A stretch of DNA of 64,000 bases from Nocardia sp. NBC_00565 (GCF_036345915.1 NZ_CP107785.1:8370001-8434000), one strand, 5' to 3'; positions 24,828 through 32,803 are shown, numbered from the stretch's first letter. The notes: generated from the sequence alone by a model not told the origin. A program made the numbers and translations.

Positions 24828-26650
24828 ATCGAGCGACGAACGGGACATGGTGGCGGCAAACCCCGAGAGGTGTCCGCCGTGATGTACCGCTCGACCAGCG
24901 GGCAAGGCGGGATGGAACGGTGGTGCGGGATCTGCGGCGGATGTGGGCGCTGCTGGACCTGTCGCTGTGGCGGATCGCGGTAGCCATCGCGTGGGGCGTG
25001 CTCGCCCTCGGCAGCGGCCTCGGCCTGGCGGCACTGGCCGCATGGTTGATCGCCCGCGCCTGGCAGATGCCCCCGGTCCTCGACCTGAGCGTCGCCGTCG
25101 TCGCCGTCCGCGCCCTCGGCATCTCCCGCGGCCTCTGCCGCTACCTGGAACGCCTGGCCACCCACGACGTAGCCCTACGCGCGATGACCACAGCACGAAC
25201 CACCGTCTACCGCACCCTCGCCCGCTCCGACATCTGGATGCGGCGCGCCATACGAAGTGCGGATGATCCGCCGTCATTGCGGCGTGGGGATCTCTTGGTT
25301 CGAATCGGTAGTGATATCGATGATCTCGGCGCGGTCGTGGTGCGCGTCTTCGTGCCGATCGCGGTGGCGATTGTGTTGTCGGTGGCGGCGGTCGGGCTGT
25401 TGGCCACCATTTCTGTTGGTGCGGCGGCGATTCTGGCTGTGTCGCTCGTTGTTGCCGGGATCGTCGCGCCGTGGCTGTCGGGGTGGGCCGCGCGGGCGGC
25501 CGAGCGTGCGGTGCGTGCCGACCGTGCCGAGTTCACGGCACAGGCCCTCACCGTCCTCGACCATGCGCCCGAACTCCGCGTCGCGGGCAAGCTGGATGCC
25601 GCGCTGGCGGCTGCGCAGCGCGCGGGGCAACGCGCGGTCGCCGCAGAGGATTCTGCGGCCGCACGCAGCGCCTGGGCGGCCGCCGCGACCCCACTGTCGA
25701 TCGGCGCGAGCGTCATCGGTGCCCTACTGGTCGGCATCGCGATCTACGGCCCGCACGGCGGCGCACCCGGTGCGATGACCCCGATGGCCCTCACCGTCCT
25801 TGTCCTGCTGCCCCTTTCGGCATTCGAAGCCGTCGCTCCCCTCCCAGCCGCCGCCCAAGCTCTGACCACCGCCCGCGCCGCCCTGCACCGCCTGTCCTTA
25901 CTCGAGGGTGCAGGATCCGCACTACCAACCGCGCGAGATCGCACGGCGCAACAACCGTTCAACCATGCCGCGACCGGCCACAGCGTGAACGGTCGCAGTC
26001 GACCGCCGCGAGATTTGTTGCCGGACAACCTGCCTGCGCGGCCAGAGGGGCGCAGGATTGCCGTTGTCGGTCCGAGTGGGGCGGGAAAGACCACCTTGCT
26101 GATGGCCTGGGCCGGGTTGTTCGATACGCCCGAGCCGGGCGTGACGTTCTTTGCCGAGGATGCGCACATTTTCGGCACCACTGTCCTGGAGAATCTGCGG
26201 GCCGCGCGTGGTGATCTCACTGCGGACGAGGCTGAAAAGGCGTTGTGCGCAGTGGGTCTCCGGGAATGGGTGGAGTCGCTGCCGGATGGTGTGGATACCG
26301 ATCTGGTGGGCGGAGCGGCGGCGGTGTCGGGTGGGCAGCGGCGGCGGATTCTGCTCGCTCGTGCCCTCATCTCGCCCGCGCGGGTGCTGCTGCTCGATGA
26401 GCCGACCGAACATCTGGAGGCCGAGGCGGGCGCCGAGCTGCTGCGCGATCTGCTCGACAGCGACAGCGGGCTCCTCGAACCCGATCGGATCGTGGTTGTC
26501 GTCACACATCAGCTGCCGTCGGATCATCGGGCCGACACGGTTCTGCACGTCAATGCATCAGGCCAGGTCACGACCGATTTTCCAGCGTATATCGCATTCG
26601 CGGCACCCGCCGATTCCGCCGACCGAGAAATTCCGTTGCCGACCCGCTGA
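24824..26650 (+). CDS. cydC: thiol reductant ABC exporter subunit CydC
   Basis: 608 aa from ATG 24824 inside the cydD stop. About 40 polar residues precede the first helix (WRIAVAIAWGVLALGSGLGL). The ABC domain has Walker A GPSGAGKTT near residue 416, signature VSGGQRRRILLA near 501 and Walker B LLLDEPTEHLE near 522. In the catalytic pair with CydD. The segment between Walker A and the Q-loop is short (GLFDTPEPGVTFFAED), a shortened form compared with canonical ABC domains. Last gene of the cyd operon. Confidence 0.93.
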   Translation: MNRATNGTWWRQTPRGVRRDVPLDQRARRDGTVVRDLRRMWALLDLSLWRIAVAIAWGVLALGSGLGLAALAAWLIARAWQMPPVLDLSVAVVAVRALGISRGLCRYLERLATHDVALRAMTTARTTVYRTLARSDIWMRRAIRSADDPPSLRRGDLLVRIGSDIDDLGAVVVRVFVPIAVAIVLSVAAVGLLATISVGAAAILAVSLVVAGIVAPWLSGWAARAAERAVRADRAEFTAQALTVLDHAPELRVAGKLDAALAAAQRAGQRAVAAEDSAAARSAWAAAATPLSIGASVIGALLVGIAIYGPHGGAPGAMTPMALTVLVLLPLSAFEAVAPLPAAAQALTTARAALHRLSLLEGAGSALPTARDRTAQQPFNHAATGHSVNGRSRPPRDLLPDNLPARPEGRRIAVVGPSGAGKTTLLMAWAGLFDTPEPGVTFFAEDAHIFGTTVLENLRAARGDLTADEAEKALCAVGLREWVESLPDGVDTDLVGGAAAVSGGQRRRILLARALISPARVLLLDEPTEHLEAEAGAELLRDLLDSDSGLLEPDRIVVVVTHQLPSDHRADTVLHVNASGQVTTDFPAYIAFAAPADSADREIPLPTR

Positions 26651-26664
26651 CTCCTGGCTAGATT
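26636..26664 (+). promoter_or_regulatory. promoter of a small transcript after cydC
   Basis: TTGCCG (26636-26641), 17-bp spacer, TAGATT (26659-26664). The transcript would begin near 26671 and end at the terminator near 26870, about 200 nt. Confidence 0.5.
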
Positions 26665-26697
26665 CGTTCGTACACAAGGAAGGAGGTGGTTCGAAGA

Positions 26698-26776
26698 ATG
26701 TATGTTCAAAGGACTCGTGAGGTGGCTGTCCGCTAGCGCCACCGCTGCAACGGATTTCCGTTCGCGCGAGCGCTGA
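26698..26776 (+). CDS. one of two overlapping micro-ORFs
   Basis: A GGAGGTGG ribosome site (26682-26689) is followed by two staggered ATGs. Frame A (26698-26736) encodes 12 residues, MYVQRTREVAVR. Frame B (26702-26776) encodes 24 residues, beginning MFKGLVRWLSASATAA and ending DFRSRER. Frame A has the better spacing (11 nt); frame B looks more protein-like, with an amphipathic start. Either may be a micro-protein or a leader; the coordinates span both. I do not recognise either. Confidence 0.4.
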
Positions 26777-26796
26777 GCGAATTCCAGGCAGTCACC

Positions 26797-26873
26797 CGGC
26801 CCCCGAGCTACCGGTCTAGTCCGACCGGGACCCTTGCACTCAGCAGGGTATGGCTCGGGGGCCGTTCCTTTTT
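26797..26873 (+). terminator. intrinsic terminator of the small transcript
   Basis: CGGCCCCCGAGC (26797-26808) pairs with GCTCGGGGGCCG (26853-26864), followed by TTCCTTTTT. The 44-nt interior folds into two more short hairpins (CGGTC...GACCG and CCCT...AGGG). Confidence 0.75.
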
Positions 26874-26927
26874 CCGGGTCGCTTCTCGGTACAGTCCTCC
26901 GACCGGGTTTCGAGCGAGGGGAGAAGG

Positions 26928-27368
26928 ATGCCATCGGAGGGGCTTGCGGGGGTAGTGGGTCGGCGGATCAAGGCGATTCGGCGGATGTTCTATGTGCACG
27001 GCGTGGATGTCGACCGAACAGAGGGGCCCATCGAGTTGACCTTCGATGATGGTTCGGTCCTGCTGCTGGACGCCGGAACCGACGGCGAGGAACTGCGCGT
27101 CGGATCAACCCGCTGGCACGACCCCTTCGCGGGAGTCTCCGAACCCGAGTACATCGAATACGTCGCGGAGTCAGGCAAGTACACCGCGTTCGACGTCGGC
27201 TCGGAACCCCCGTACTCCCACCTGCTCGGCTGCCGAATCGCCGCCATCACCGAGTCCCGCCTGCACGACGACCGCCTCCGCGCCGCCACCCTCGAGGTGA
27301 ACGGCTCGCGCCTGGCCGTCGAAACCATTGCCGACGAACTCCTCGTCAGATGGCACCCGGAGGCCTGA
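26928..27368 (+). CDS. hypothetical protein
   Basis: 146 aa from ATG 26928, preceded by GGGGAGAAGG. Not recognised. It has no signal peptide or membrane segment; the sequence alternates short beta-type stretches (IELTFDDGSVLLLDAG, EELRVGS, LEVNGSRLAVETIADELLVRW) and reads as a compact soluble beta protein. Codon use is normal for the window. It stands alone between the small transcript and the minus-strand nitrobindin-like gene, and is convergent with the latter. Confidence 0.75.
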   Translation: MPSEGLAGVVGRRIKAIRRMFYVHGVDVDRTEGPIELTFDDGSVLLLDAGTDGEELRVGSTRWHDPFAGVSEPEYIEYVAESGKYTAFDVGSEPPYSHLLGCRIAAITESRLHDDRLRAATLEVNGSRLAVETIADELLVRWHPEA

Positions 27369-27453
27369 ACGTCGGCAGCCGGGGTAAGTGAGCGGAAAGA
27401 GCCGGGCAGCAAAATGCCCCGCTCCCAAAGGGACACGGGGCACGGGGAAGGTA

Positions 27454-28158
27454 CTAGCCGATGTAGCGCCGCAGCCGAGCGGACAATCTGGGCTCCAGCG
27501 GACCGTCGGCTACGACTCGCTCCTCGACGTATGCCAGGTCGCCGCCTTCGACGATGCCGTACAACCGCTTGGCGCCGCCGACGACGATGCCGGATTGGCT
27601 GCGGATGACCACATCGGTGGCCAACTCCCAGGAGGACTGGGTCAACGCCGTCCCGTAGAAGAGTTCGACGATGCCGGTGCTGTGGGTCAGCAGTAGTTCG
27701 ATGACCTCGTCGTCGCCGTCGATGCCGACCCGCCAGAAGCCGCTCTCGCGCAGATCCGGGCCGCCGTAGGAGCCGTCGGATTCGATGACCCAGGAACGGG
27801 ACTCCCAGGCCAGGTAGTCGCCGCCGTCGTGCGAGACGATGATCTGCTGACCGAAGCGGTAGTCGCCGCGGTCGGGGTCGTTGCCCTCGCCCTCACCGCG
27901 CCACACACCGACCATCGGCAGCAGCGCAAGCATCGACGAACTCAGATCCGGGCCGAGTCGCAGATTCGCGGTTTCCTCGGGTAGCGGCAGGTCCGGTAGC
28001 ACTGGAATATTGCGCGCACCGGTTGCTTTCGCCCGTTCGGCCGCCTCGGCCACGGCGTCACCACTGCGACGAGCCGACGGCTCGGCAGGACCGTTGCCGT
28101 TCACTTGTTCACTCGCTCGCTCGGCCGGATTGGAACCTTCGCTCGCGAGTTCACTCAT
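27454..28158 (-). CDS. nitrobindin-like / FABP-type beta-barrel protein
   Basis: 234 aa from ATG 28158, which overlaps the stop of a 31-aa membrane ORF (ATGA). The first ~65 residues are polar and disordered; the rest is the ten-stranded THAP4/nitrobindin-type barrel, with the family motif GVWRGEGEG near residue 85. True nitrobindins bind heme through a C-terminal His; in the matching segment here ([14 protein letters not shown]) that position appears to be Arg, so heme binding is doubtful. This agrees with my recollection of the Rv0813c-type branch, which is FABP-like. Ligand unknown. Confidence 0.85.
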   Translation of the reverse strand: MSELASEGSNPAERASEQVNGNGPAEPSARRSGDAVAEAAERAKATGARNIPVLPDLPLPEETANLRLGPDLSSSMLALLPMVGVWRGEGEGNDPDRGDYRFGQQIIVSHDGGDYLAWESRSWVIESDGSYGGPDLRESGFWRVGIDGDDEVIELLLTHSTGIVELFYGTALTQSSWELATDVVIRSQSGIVVGGAKRLYGIVEGGDLAYVEERVVADGPLEPRLSARLRRYIG

Positions 28159-28250
28159 GATTCGGTGAACAACCGGTAGAAGACGTACAGGCCGAACCAG
28201 CCGATGAGAACGGCCACGGCCACCAGCAGAATCTCGAATAAGAGGACCAC
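28155..28250 (-). CDS. 31-residue single-span membrane microprotein
   Basis: GTG start at 28250, TGA at 28155-28157 overlapping the ATG of the nitrobindin-like gene. The product starts [20 protein letters not shown] and ends [11 protein letters not shown]: one hydrophobic helix of ~22 residues with a short cytosolic or external tail. Coding is supported by the exact ATGA coupling and by a clean membrane-helix composition that random GC-rich frames do not give. No strong ribosome site precedes the GTG, so a leaderless start is possible. Function unknown; it may anchor or regulate its partner. Confidence 0.7.
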   Translation of the reverse strand: MVLLFEILLVAVAVLIGWFGLYVFYRLFTES

Positions 28251-28284
28251 ATTTGGAGTCTAACGACTTCCCTCGCACCCAGCA

Positions 28285-28332
28285 CAACGGCCCCGTTGCT
28301 TCCCGATCGCTCGGGAGACAACGGGGCCGTTG
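28285..28332. terminator. bidirectional-looking hairpin
   Basis: CAACGGCCCCGTTG (28285-28298) and CAACGGGGCCGTTG (28319-28332) form the outer stem, TCCCGA/TCGGGA with a TCGC loop the inner one. It sits just past the stop of the DUF1416 gene and before the microprotein start, so the two are probably separate transcripts. Confidence 0.75.
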
Positions 28333-28341
28333 GTCGCTTTG

Positions 28342-28647
28342 CTACTTGGCGATGGCCACGTCGACGGCGTGGATGCCCGTGCCTTCCGGCCGGACCTCGG
28401 CCGAGCCGTTGCCCGACGAGGACAGTGCGCGCACGGTCCACGCGCCCGGCGCGGCGAAGAAGCGGAAATCGCCGGTGCCCGAGGCGACGACCTCGGCGGT
28501 GAAGTCACCGTTGCCGTCGAGCAGGCGCACGAACGCGCCGCCGACGGGCTGACCGTCAGAGCTCAACACGCGGCCGGTGATGACCGTTTCCTTCTCGACA
28601 TCGACTCCGGCCGGAATGGCCTGGCCCTGGGTAGGTGCTGCGCACAT
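28342..28647 (-). CDS. DUF1416 protein (SseC type)
   Basis: 101 aa from ATG 28647 (MCAAPTQGQAIPAGVDVEKE). Contains the DUF1416 core TVITGRVLSSDGQPVGGAFVRLLDGNGDFTAE, a carboxypeptidase-regulatory-like beta fold. Its start lies four bases after the stop of the sulfurtransferase gene; the pair cysA2-sseC2 in mycobacteria has the same arrangement. Probably a partner in thiosulfate or sulfane-sulfur metabolism; biochemistry unknown. Confidence 0.9.
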   Translation of the reverse strand: MCAAPTQGQAIPAGVDVEKETVITGRVLSSDGQPVGGAFVRLLDGNGDFTAEVVASGTGDFRFFAAPGAWTVRALSSSGNGSAEVRPEGTGIHAVDVAIAK

Positions 28648-28651
28648 GTGA

Positions 28652-29485
28652 TTACTCTCCCAATTCGATCGGTGCACCGACGAGGGAGCCGTACTCGGTC
28701 CAGCTCCCGTCGTAGTTCTTGACATTCTGGTGGCCGAGCAGCTCCTGCAGCACGAACCAGGTGTGCGAGGAACGCTCGCCGATGCGGCAGTAGGCGATGG
28801 TGTCCTTGGACCCGTCCAGGCCCGCCTCGCCGTAGATCTCGGTCAGCTCGGCATCGGACTTGAAGGTGCCGTCTTCGTTCGCGGCCTTGCTCCACGGCAC
28901 GTTGATGGCGCCGGGGATGTGGCCGGGACGCTGGCTCTGCTCCTGCGGCAGGTGGGCCGGGGCCAGGATCTTGCCGGAGAACTCGTCAGGGGAGCGCACG
29001 TCGACCAGGTTCTTGGCGCCGATGGCGGCGATGACCTCGTCGCGGAACGCGCGGATGGTCAGGTCGGGCGCGGCGGCCTTGTACTGGCCGGCCGGGCGGG
29101 CGACCGCGTCGCGCGAGAGCGGACGGCCGTCGAGCTCCCACTTCTTGCGACCCCCGTCGAGCAGCTTGACGTTGTTGTGGCCGTACAGCTTGAAGTACCA
29201 GTAGGCGTAGGCCGCGAACCAGTTGTTGTTGCCGCCGTAGAGCACAACCTCGTCGTCGTTCGAGATGCCGCGCGCCGAGAGCAGATCGGAGAACTGCTCC
29301 TGGTTCACGAAGTCACGACGAACCTGATCCTGCAGGTCCTTCTTCCAGTCGAGCCGGACGGCACCCTCGATGTGGCCGCCGTCGTAGGCGGAGGTGTCCT
29401 CGTCTACCTCGACGAAGACGACGCCGGGGGCGTTGAGGTTCTCTTCGGCCCAGTCAACGGAGACCAGGACATCGGAGCGGGCCAT
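28652..29485 (-). CDS. cysA2: thiosulfate sulfurtransferase (two-domain rhodanese)
   Basis: 277 aa, two rhodanese domains. The second carries the active-site loop CRIGERS with Cys233 as the persulfide carrier; the first is inactive, as usual. Transfers sulfane sulfur from thiosulfate to a thiol acceptor. Characteristic segments are RLDWKKDLQDQVRRDF and YGGNNNWFAAYAYW. The gene name follows the mycobacterial homologue, where CysA2/CysA3 are cysteine-responsive. Operon order from upstream: Cys leader, DUF4395, cysA2, DUF1416. Confidence 0.93.
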   Translation of the reverse strand: MARSDVLVSVDWAEENLNAPGVVFVEVDEDTSAYDGGHIEGAVRLDWKKDLQDQVRRDFVNQEQFSDLLSARGISNDDEVVLYGGNNNWFAAYAYWYFKLYGHNNVKLLDGGRKKWELDGRPLSRDAVARPAGQYKAAAPDLTIRAFRDEVIAAIGAKNLVDVRSPDEFSGKILAPAHLPQEQSQRPGHIPGAINVPWSKAANEDGTFKSDAELTEIYGEAGLDGSKDTIAYCRIGERSSHTWFVLQELLGHQNVKNYDGSWTEYGSLVGAPIELGE

Positions 29486-29515
29486 GTTGTTCCTTTCGGG
29501 GTGGTGACTTGCAGG

Positions 29516-29995
29516 TCAGTTCGTAGCCGGGGCGGTCCGGCGAAACCGGGCGACCAGCGGATAGATCTGGCAGCCCAGGCAGATCCCGAACGCCGCGTTC
29601 AGGAACGCCGCGAACAGGGCGAAGCCGACGAATACCGCGCCGACAACGGTGGAACCCGCCAGGAAACCCAGCAGGCCGACGGCACTGAAGATCAGGCCGA
29701 GTAATTGGGCGAACCGCAGCGGGGCCGCGGGTTCGGTTTCTTCGGTGGGACCGAGGCGCGGCGCGACGAACGCGGCGAAGATCCGGCCGTAGGGGTGGCG
29801 GCGCGGTCCGTAGGCCGCGCCGATCGCGAAGACCACCGCCTGCGCGGCGATGAGCACCGCGGCGAGTGGTGTCGAGATGGCGGCCGCGAGCAGGACCAGA
29901 ACGAGCACGCCGGTGGTGACCCACGCGGCGAAGCGCGGACCACGAACGTCGACGACAGCGGCTGCAACGGATGTGGTTCGAGAATTTGTGGACAT
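29516..29995 (-). CDS. DUF4395 membrane protein
   Basis: 159 aa from ATG 29995 (MSTNSRTTSVAAAVVDVRGPRF). Four hydrophobic segments and the conserved CLGCQ pair (GICLGCQIYPL) near the C-terminus, the DUF4395 signature. Family members sit beside thioredoxins and sulfurtransferases; the CxxC may take part in thiol transfer at the membrane. It is 30 bp upstream of cysA2 and downstream of the cysteine-rich leader ORF. Confidence 0.9.
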   Translation of the reverse strand: MSTNSRTTSVAAAVVDVRGPRFAAWVTTGVLVLVLLAAAISTPLAAVLIAAQAVVFAIGAAYGPRRHPYGRIFAAFVAPRLGPTEETEPAAPLRFAQLLGLIFSAVGLLGFLAGSTVVGAVFVGFALFAAFLNAAFGICLGCQIYPLVARFRRTAPATN

Positions 29996-30116
29996 TGTGC
30001 ATACTCCTGCGCTGAATATTGCTGGTGGCGGAAAATTGCCAGTTCGCCGGGGGATCAAGAGATCACTCGCACGACGGACGCAGGTCGGCATCAGGAATTC
30101 TGAGGGAGCCGACCGC

Positions 30117-30182
30117 TCAGCGGCACAGGCAGCAACAACCACCGAGGCGACACAGATCAACTGTGCGGCGTCGGGTGAGCAT
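30117..30182 (-). CDS. cysteine-rich leader peptide
   Basis: A 21-residue ORF that begins MLTRRRTVDLCR and ends GGCCCLCR, with five Cys, three in a row. ATG at 30182, TGA at 30117-30119, 121 bp before the DUF4395 ATG. It matches the actinobacterial polycysteine uORF type (leaders opening ML/MxTRRRxVDLCR are frequent in this phylum), shown in mycobacteria to act as cysteine-responsive attenuators of sulfur operons. Ribosome stalling at the Cys codons under cysteine limitation would open the DUF4395-cysA2-DUF1416 mRNA. The peptide itself is probably not functional. Confidence 0.85.
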   Translation of the reverse strand: MLTRRRTVDLCRLGGCCCLCR

Positions 30183-30210
30183 CAGCTCGTGGTTGGCTTG
30201 CACGGGAAGT

Positions 30211-30239
30211 AGTTTACCTGGTTCCGACGGAGAATTGGA
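30211..30239 (-). promoter_or_regulatory. candidate promoter of the Cys leader operon
   Basis: On the minus strand TAAACT (30211-30216) is a fair -10; the -35 (TCCAAT, 30234-30239, spacing 17) is weak. Transcription would start near 30204, about 22 nt before the leader ATG. Confidence 0.45.
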
Positions 30240-30314
30240 CCCGGGGTTCATCACTAATGCTATGAACCCTTGTCGCGCCCTGTTTTTCCGCCGTCAGTGC
30301 CGTTTCGGCGGTGT

Positions 30315-30755
30315 TTATCCGACGGTCAGGGGTGCCAGTGCGGTGCGCAGGTCGGTGGACTTGGGTACACCCGAGATGCGGAAGCGCTCGCGTCCTTCGA
30401 TATCGAAGACGAACGTGGTCGGCAACGAGAGCACATTCAGTTCCTTGGCCAGCGCCGGCTCGGCATCGATATCGACCTCGATGTCCAACGGCGGGCGCGG
30501 CGATCCGGACAGTTCCTCGGTCACCCCGGCGACGACCCGGCGCACGGCCGCACACGGTCCACACCAGTCGGCGGAGAAGTGCAGCACCGCGGGACCGGAG
30601 CTGTCGACACCGACGGACGCCAGTAGTCCGGTGCGCGCGGATTCGGTCGGCGCCGCGGTATCGCTAGCGCGCAGCTTGCCGTCGCGTCGCCGCAGCATTA
30701 GCCCGACCGCCACCCCGGCCAGCATCATCACCACCAGAATTGTGATTTCGATCAT
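30315..30755 (-). CDS. membrane-anchored thioredoxin-like protein
   Basis: 146 aa. One N-terminal membrane helix (ITILVVMMLAGVAVGLML), then a thioredoxin fold with the active site WCGPC (Cys65, Cys68) and the cis-Pro loop SLPTTFVF. Placed as ThiX is in mycobacteria. Probably a thiol-disulfide reductase at the outer face or membrane surface. ATG overlaps the stop of the DUF2993 gene (ATGA), so both belong to one operon. Confidence 0.9.
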   Translation of the reverse strand: MIEITILVVMMLAGVAVGLMLRRRDGKLRASDTAAPTESARTGLLASVGVDSSGPAVLHFSADWCGPCAAVRRVVAGVTEELSGSPRPPLDIEVDIDAEPALAKELNVLSLPTTFVFDIEGRERFRISGVPKSTDLRTALAPLTVG

Positions 30756-31558
30756 GGCCGCTGCAATCTGTCGAGGTCGATGGTGACGTTCTCGGACTTG
30801 CCCTCGACGACGATCTGTCCGCCCATCGCGTACACCTTCGTCGGCCGCAGACCGAACGGCAGTTCCTTGGTGTCGATGGTCCGGGTGAACTGCTCGAGCA
30901 CCATGGGGCGTTCGGCCTCGGAGACGACCGCGGTCGTCGTATCGGTACCCGTGCCGCGGTAGATGCTGGTCGCGACGATTTTCACCTGATCACCGTCAAT
31001 CGTCAGGTCGGCCGTCACGCTGACATTGTCACCGCCGAGCGGTGCGCCGGGCTTGCTCGGCGTCTTGCCCGGCATGGTGCCGGTGAGCAACAGTTGCCCC
31101 CCGGTGGTCATCCCGGAGCCGCCCGATCCGCCCGTTCCGTCGGATTTGTTCCCCGGTGCCGAATGCACTTGCAGGTCGGGGATTTTGAACAGCTTGCCGA
31201 GTTCGGTCGGCTCGAGCCGCATCCGCCCCTCGGCCCGATCCACCGGCACGGTGCGCACGTTCCCGTCGGAGAGATCGCTGAGCGAAAGATGGGCTCCGGT
31301 CAGCGTCGCCTCGACCGAAACCTCACCGGGAATATCGGGCCGCATGATGTGCGCGCGGACATCGACGTTCTGGTAACGGCCGTCGAGCGCCTGGGTGAGA
31401 AAGGGGAACCCGTGAATGGTCACCTCGGGATCCGCACTGAGATCGGCGCCCACGCGCAGGGCGCGCGACACGCGATACTCGGAATAGGCGGCGACGCCGA
31501 AATCGATGACTACTGCCAGTCCCGCGAGGCACAGCAGCACGATGATCAGCTTGCGCAT
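30752..31558 (-). CDS. DUF2993 / LmeA-family lipid-binding protein
   Basis: 268 aa. Signal anchor IIVLLCLAGLAVVIDFGVAAYSEYRV, then the DUF2993 beta-rich body (ADPEVTIHGFPFLTQALDGRYQNVDV). The family includes LmeA, a periplasmic lipid-binding protein of mycobacterial lipomannan elongation. A Gly/Ser insert (DGTGGSGGSG) lies mid-protein. First gene of the DUF2993-thioredoxin pair, divergent from glnR. Confidence 0.9.
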   Translation of the reverse strand: MRKLIIVLLCLAGLAVVIDFGVAAYSEYRVSRALRVGADLSADPEVTIHGFPFLTQALDGRYQNVDVRAHIMRPDIPGEVSVEATLTGAHLSLSDLSDGNVRTVPVDRAEGRMRLEPTELGKLFKIPDLQVHSAPGNKSDGTGGSGGSGMTTGGQLLLTGTMPGKTPSKPGAPLGGDNVSVTADLTIDGDQVKIVATSIYRGTGTDTTTAVVSEAERPMVLEQFTRTIDTKELPFGLRPTKVYAMGGQIVVEGKSENVTIDLDRLQRP

Positions 31559-31967
31559 GCACGCAACCCTAATCGCAGGTTGGGTCGGAGACCGTGGTCA
31601 GCCTGCGCTCGGCCGAGCGCAGGCTCTCTATCGAGGTGCCACACTAACCGTTGAGCGAGTCTCAGCGGTACTCTCGCCGAGGCCCTTCCTGCTTCACCGG
31701 CCACTGCCGACTCCCGGAGGAGTTGAGGTCTTACATGGCCTCCACGAGGCGTTTATCCTCTCCGGGCAACTTCCCGGCGAGTACTGCGATCCAGAGCATA
31801 ACTACATAACGCTGACCCACGCCGAGAAACAGCTCATCAGGTTTTCAACCCCGGATGACGAGGTCATCGGTGTTCACGCGCTAATCTTGCATCCGATTAC
31901 CTCTGATTAACGACGTGGCCCCGGCGGTGTGGCTGTTGTCCGGAGCTACTAGATGGGAGGAGGGCTT
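31559..31967. other. intergenic region between the DUF2993 gene and glnR
   Basis: 409 bp. It holds a 26-bp perfect palindrome (31600-31625) near the DUF2993 side and, at 31700-31910, a stretch of clearly lower GC than its surroundings. That stretch is open in frame 3 to TAA 31908-31910 and reads like protein (VEVLHGLHEAFILSGQLPGE and further), but there is no in-frame start. A second short frame (MASTRRLSSPGNFP..., ATG 31734) has a GGAGGAG upstream. Neither is annotated as a gene. Confidence 0.5.
31600..31625. repeat. 26-bp perfect palindrome
   Basis: AGCCTGCGCTCGG and its exact complement without spacer. Could be an operator or a bidirectional hairpin; it is 42 bp from the DUF2993 start codon. 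Confidence 0.8.
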
Positions 31968-32735
31968 GTGGAGCTGCTCCTGCTGACCTCCGACCCCAAC
32001 CCCGAGTCGGTACTGCCAGCTCTGTCGTTGCTGGCGCACAATGTGCGTCCGGCGCCGACCGAGGTGGCGTCCCTGCTGGAGGCGGGGACCGCGGATGTCG
32101 CACTTGTCGACGCGCGTACCGACCTGGCCGCCGCGCGCGGCCTCTGCCGACTGCTCGGCAGCACCGGTTCGTCGGTGCCCGTGGTCGCCGTGCTCACCGA
32201 GGGTGGGCTCGTTGCCGTCAACGCCGATTGGGGCCTGGACGACATCCTGCTGCCCGGCACCGGACCGGCCGAGCTGGACGCCCGGCTGCGACTGCTCGTC
32301 GGTCGCAACGGCGGTGTGGCGAGCCCGGAGAACACCGGCAAGATCACCCTCGGCGAACTGGTGATCGATGAGGGCACCTATACGGCCCGGCTGCGCGGTC
32401 GCCCCCTGGATCTCACGTACAAGGAATTCGAACTCCTCAAATATCTCGCGCAGCACGCGGGCCGCGTCTTCACCCGAGCCCAACTGCTCCAAGAGGTCTG
32501 GGGTTACGACTTCTTCGGCGGCACCCGCACAGTCGACGTGCACGTCCGACGCCTGCGCGCCAAACTGGGCAGCGAATACGAATCCCTGATCGGCACCGTC
32601 CGTAACGTCGGCTACAAGGCCGTCCGCCCGGCCCGCACCGCCGCCAAGGGCGAACCCGTCGCCTTCCCCGACGAGGAACCCGCCGAAGGCACCGACGACA
32701 CCCCACCCGTCACCGTCAACGGCTCCGTCCAATAG
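31968..32735 (+). CDS. glnR: GlnR-family nitrogen response regulator
   Basis: 255 aa from GTG 31968 ([20 protein letters not shown]) with a purine-rich GGGAGGAGGG site just before. Receiver-like N-terminal domain with a lone Asp (LVDARTD, Asp48) and without the full acidic pocket, as in orphan GlnR proteins; C-terminal OmpR-type winged helix with [29 protein letters not shown] and [13 protein letters not shown]. GlnR controls nitrogen assimilation genes (glnA, amtB, nir). A proline/acid-rich tail of ~30 residues follows. No cognate kinase nearby. Confidence 0.95.
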   Translation: MELLLLTSDPNPESVLPALSLLAHNVRPAPTEVASLLEAGTADVALVDARTDLAAARGLCRLLGSTGSSVPVVAVLTEGGLVAVNADWGLDDILLPGTGPAELDARLRLLVGRNGGVASPENTGKITLGELVIDEGTYTARLRGRPLDLTYKEFELLKYLAQHAGRVFTRAQLLQEVWGYDFFGGTRTVDVHVRRLRAKLGSEYESLIGTVRNVGYKAVRPARTAAKGEPVAFPDEEPAEGTDDTPPVTVNGSVQ

Positions 32736-32747
32736 GTCGCTCGAGAC

Positions 32748-32803
32748 CAGGTGGAATCCGTGGCGGCATCGGCCGAGTAGCCCCCGCCACCAGGTTCCAC
32801 CTG
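32748..32803 (+). terminator. glnR terminator
   Basis: CAGGTGGAA (32748-32756) pairs with TTCCACCTG (32795-32803); inside, GTGGCGG pairs with CCGCCAC. It starts 13 bases after the stop and is followed by ATCTTGTT. Confidence 0.75.

Noticed and set aside
28730..29704. Plus-strand 324-codon frame over the sulfurtransferase
   Set aside because: Covers the complement of a rhodanese with an intact active site; Val/Gly-rich antisense artefact.
31506..31910. 134-aa gene upstream of glnR
   Set aside because: The only start lies inside the divergent DUF2993 gene and no internal start exists; kept only as a possible remnant.
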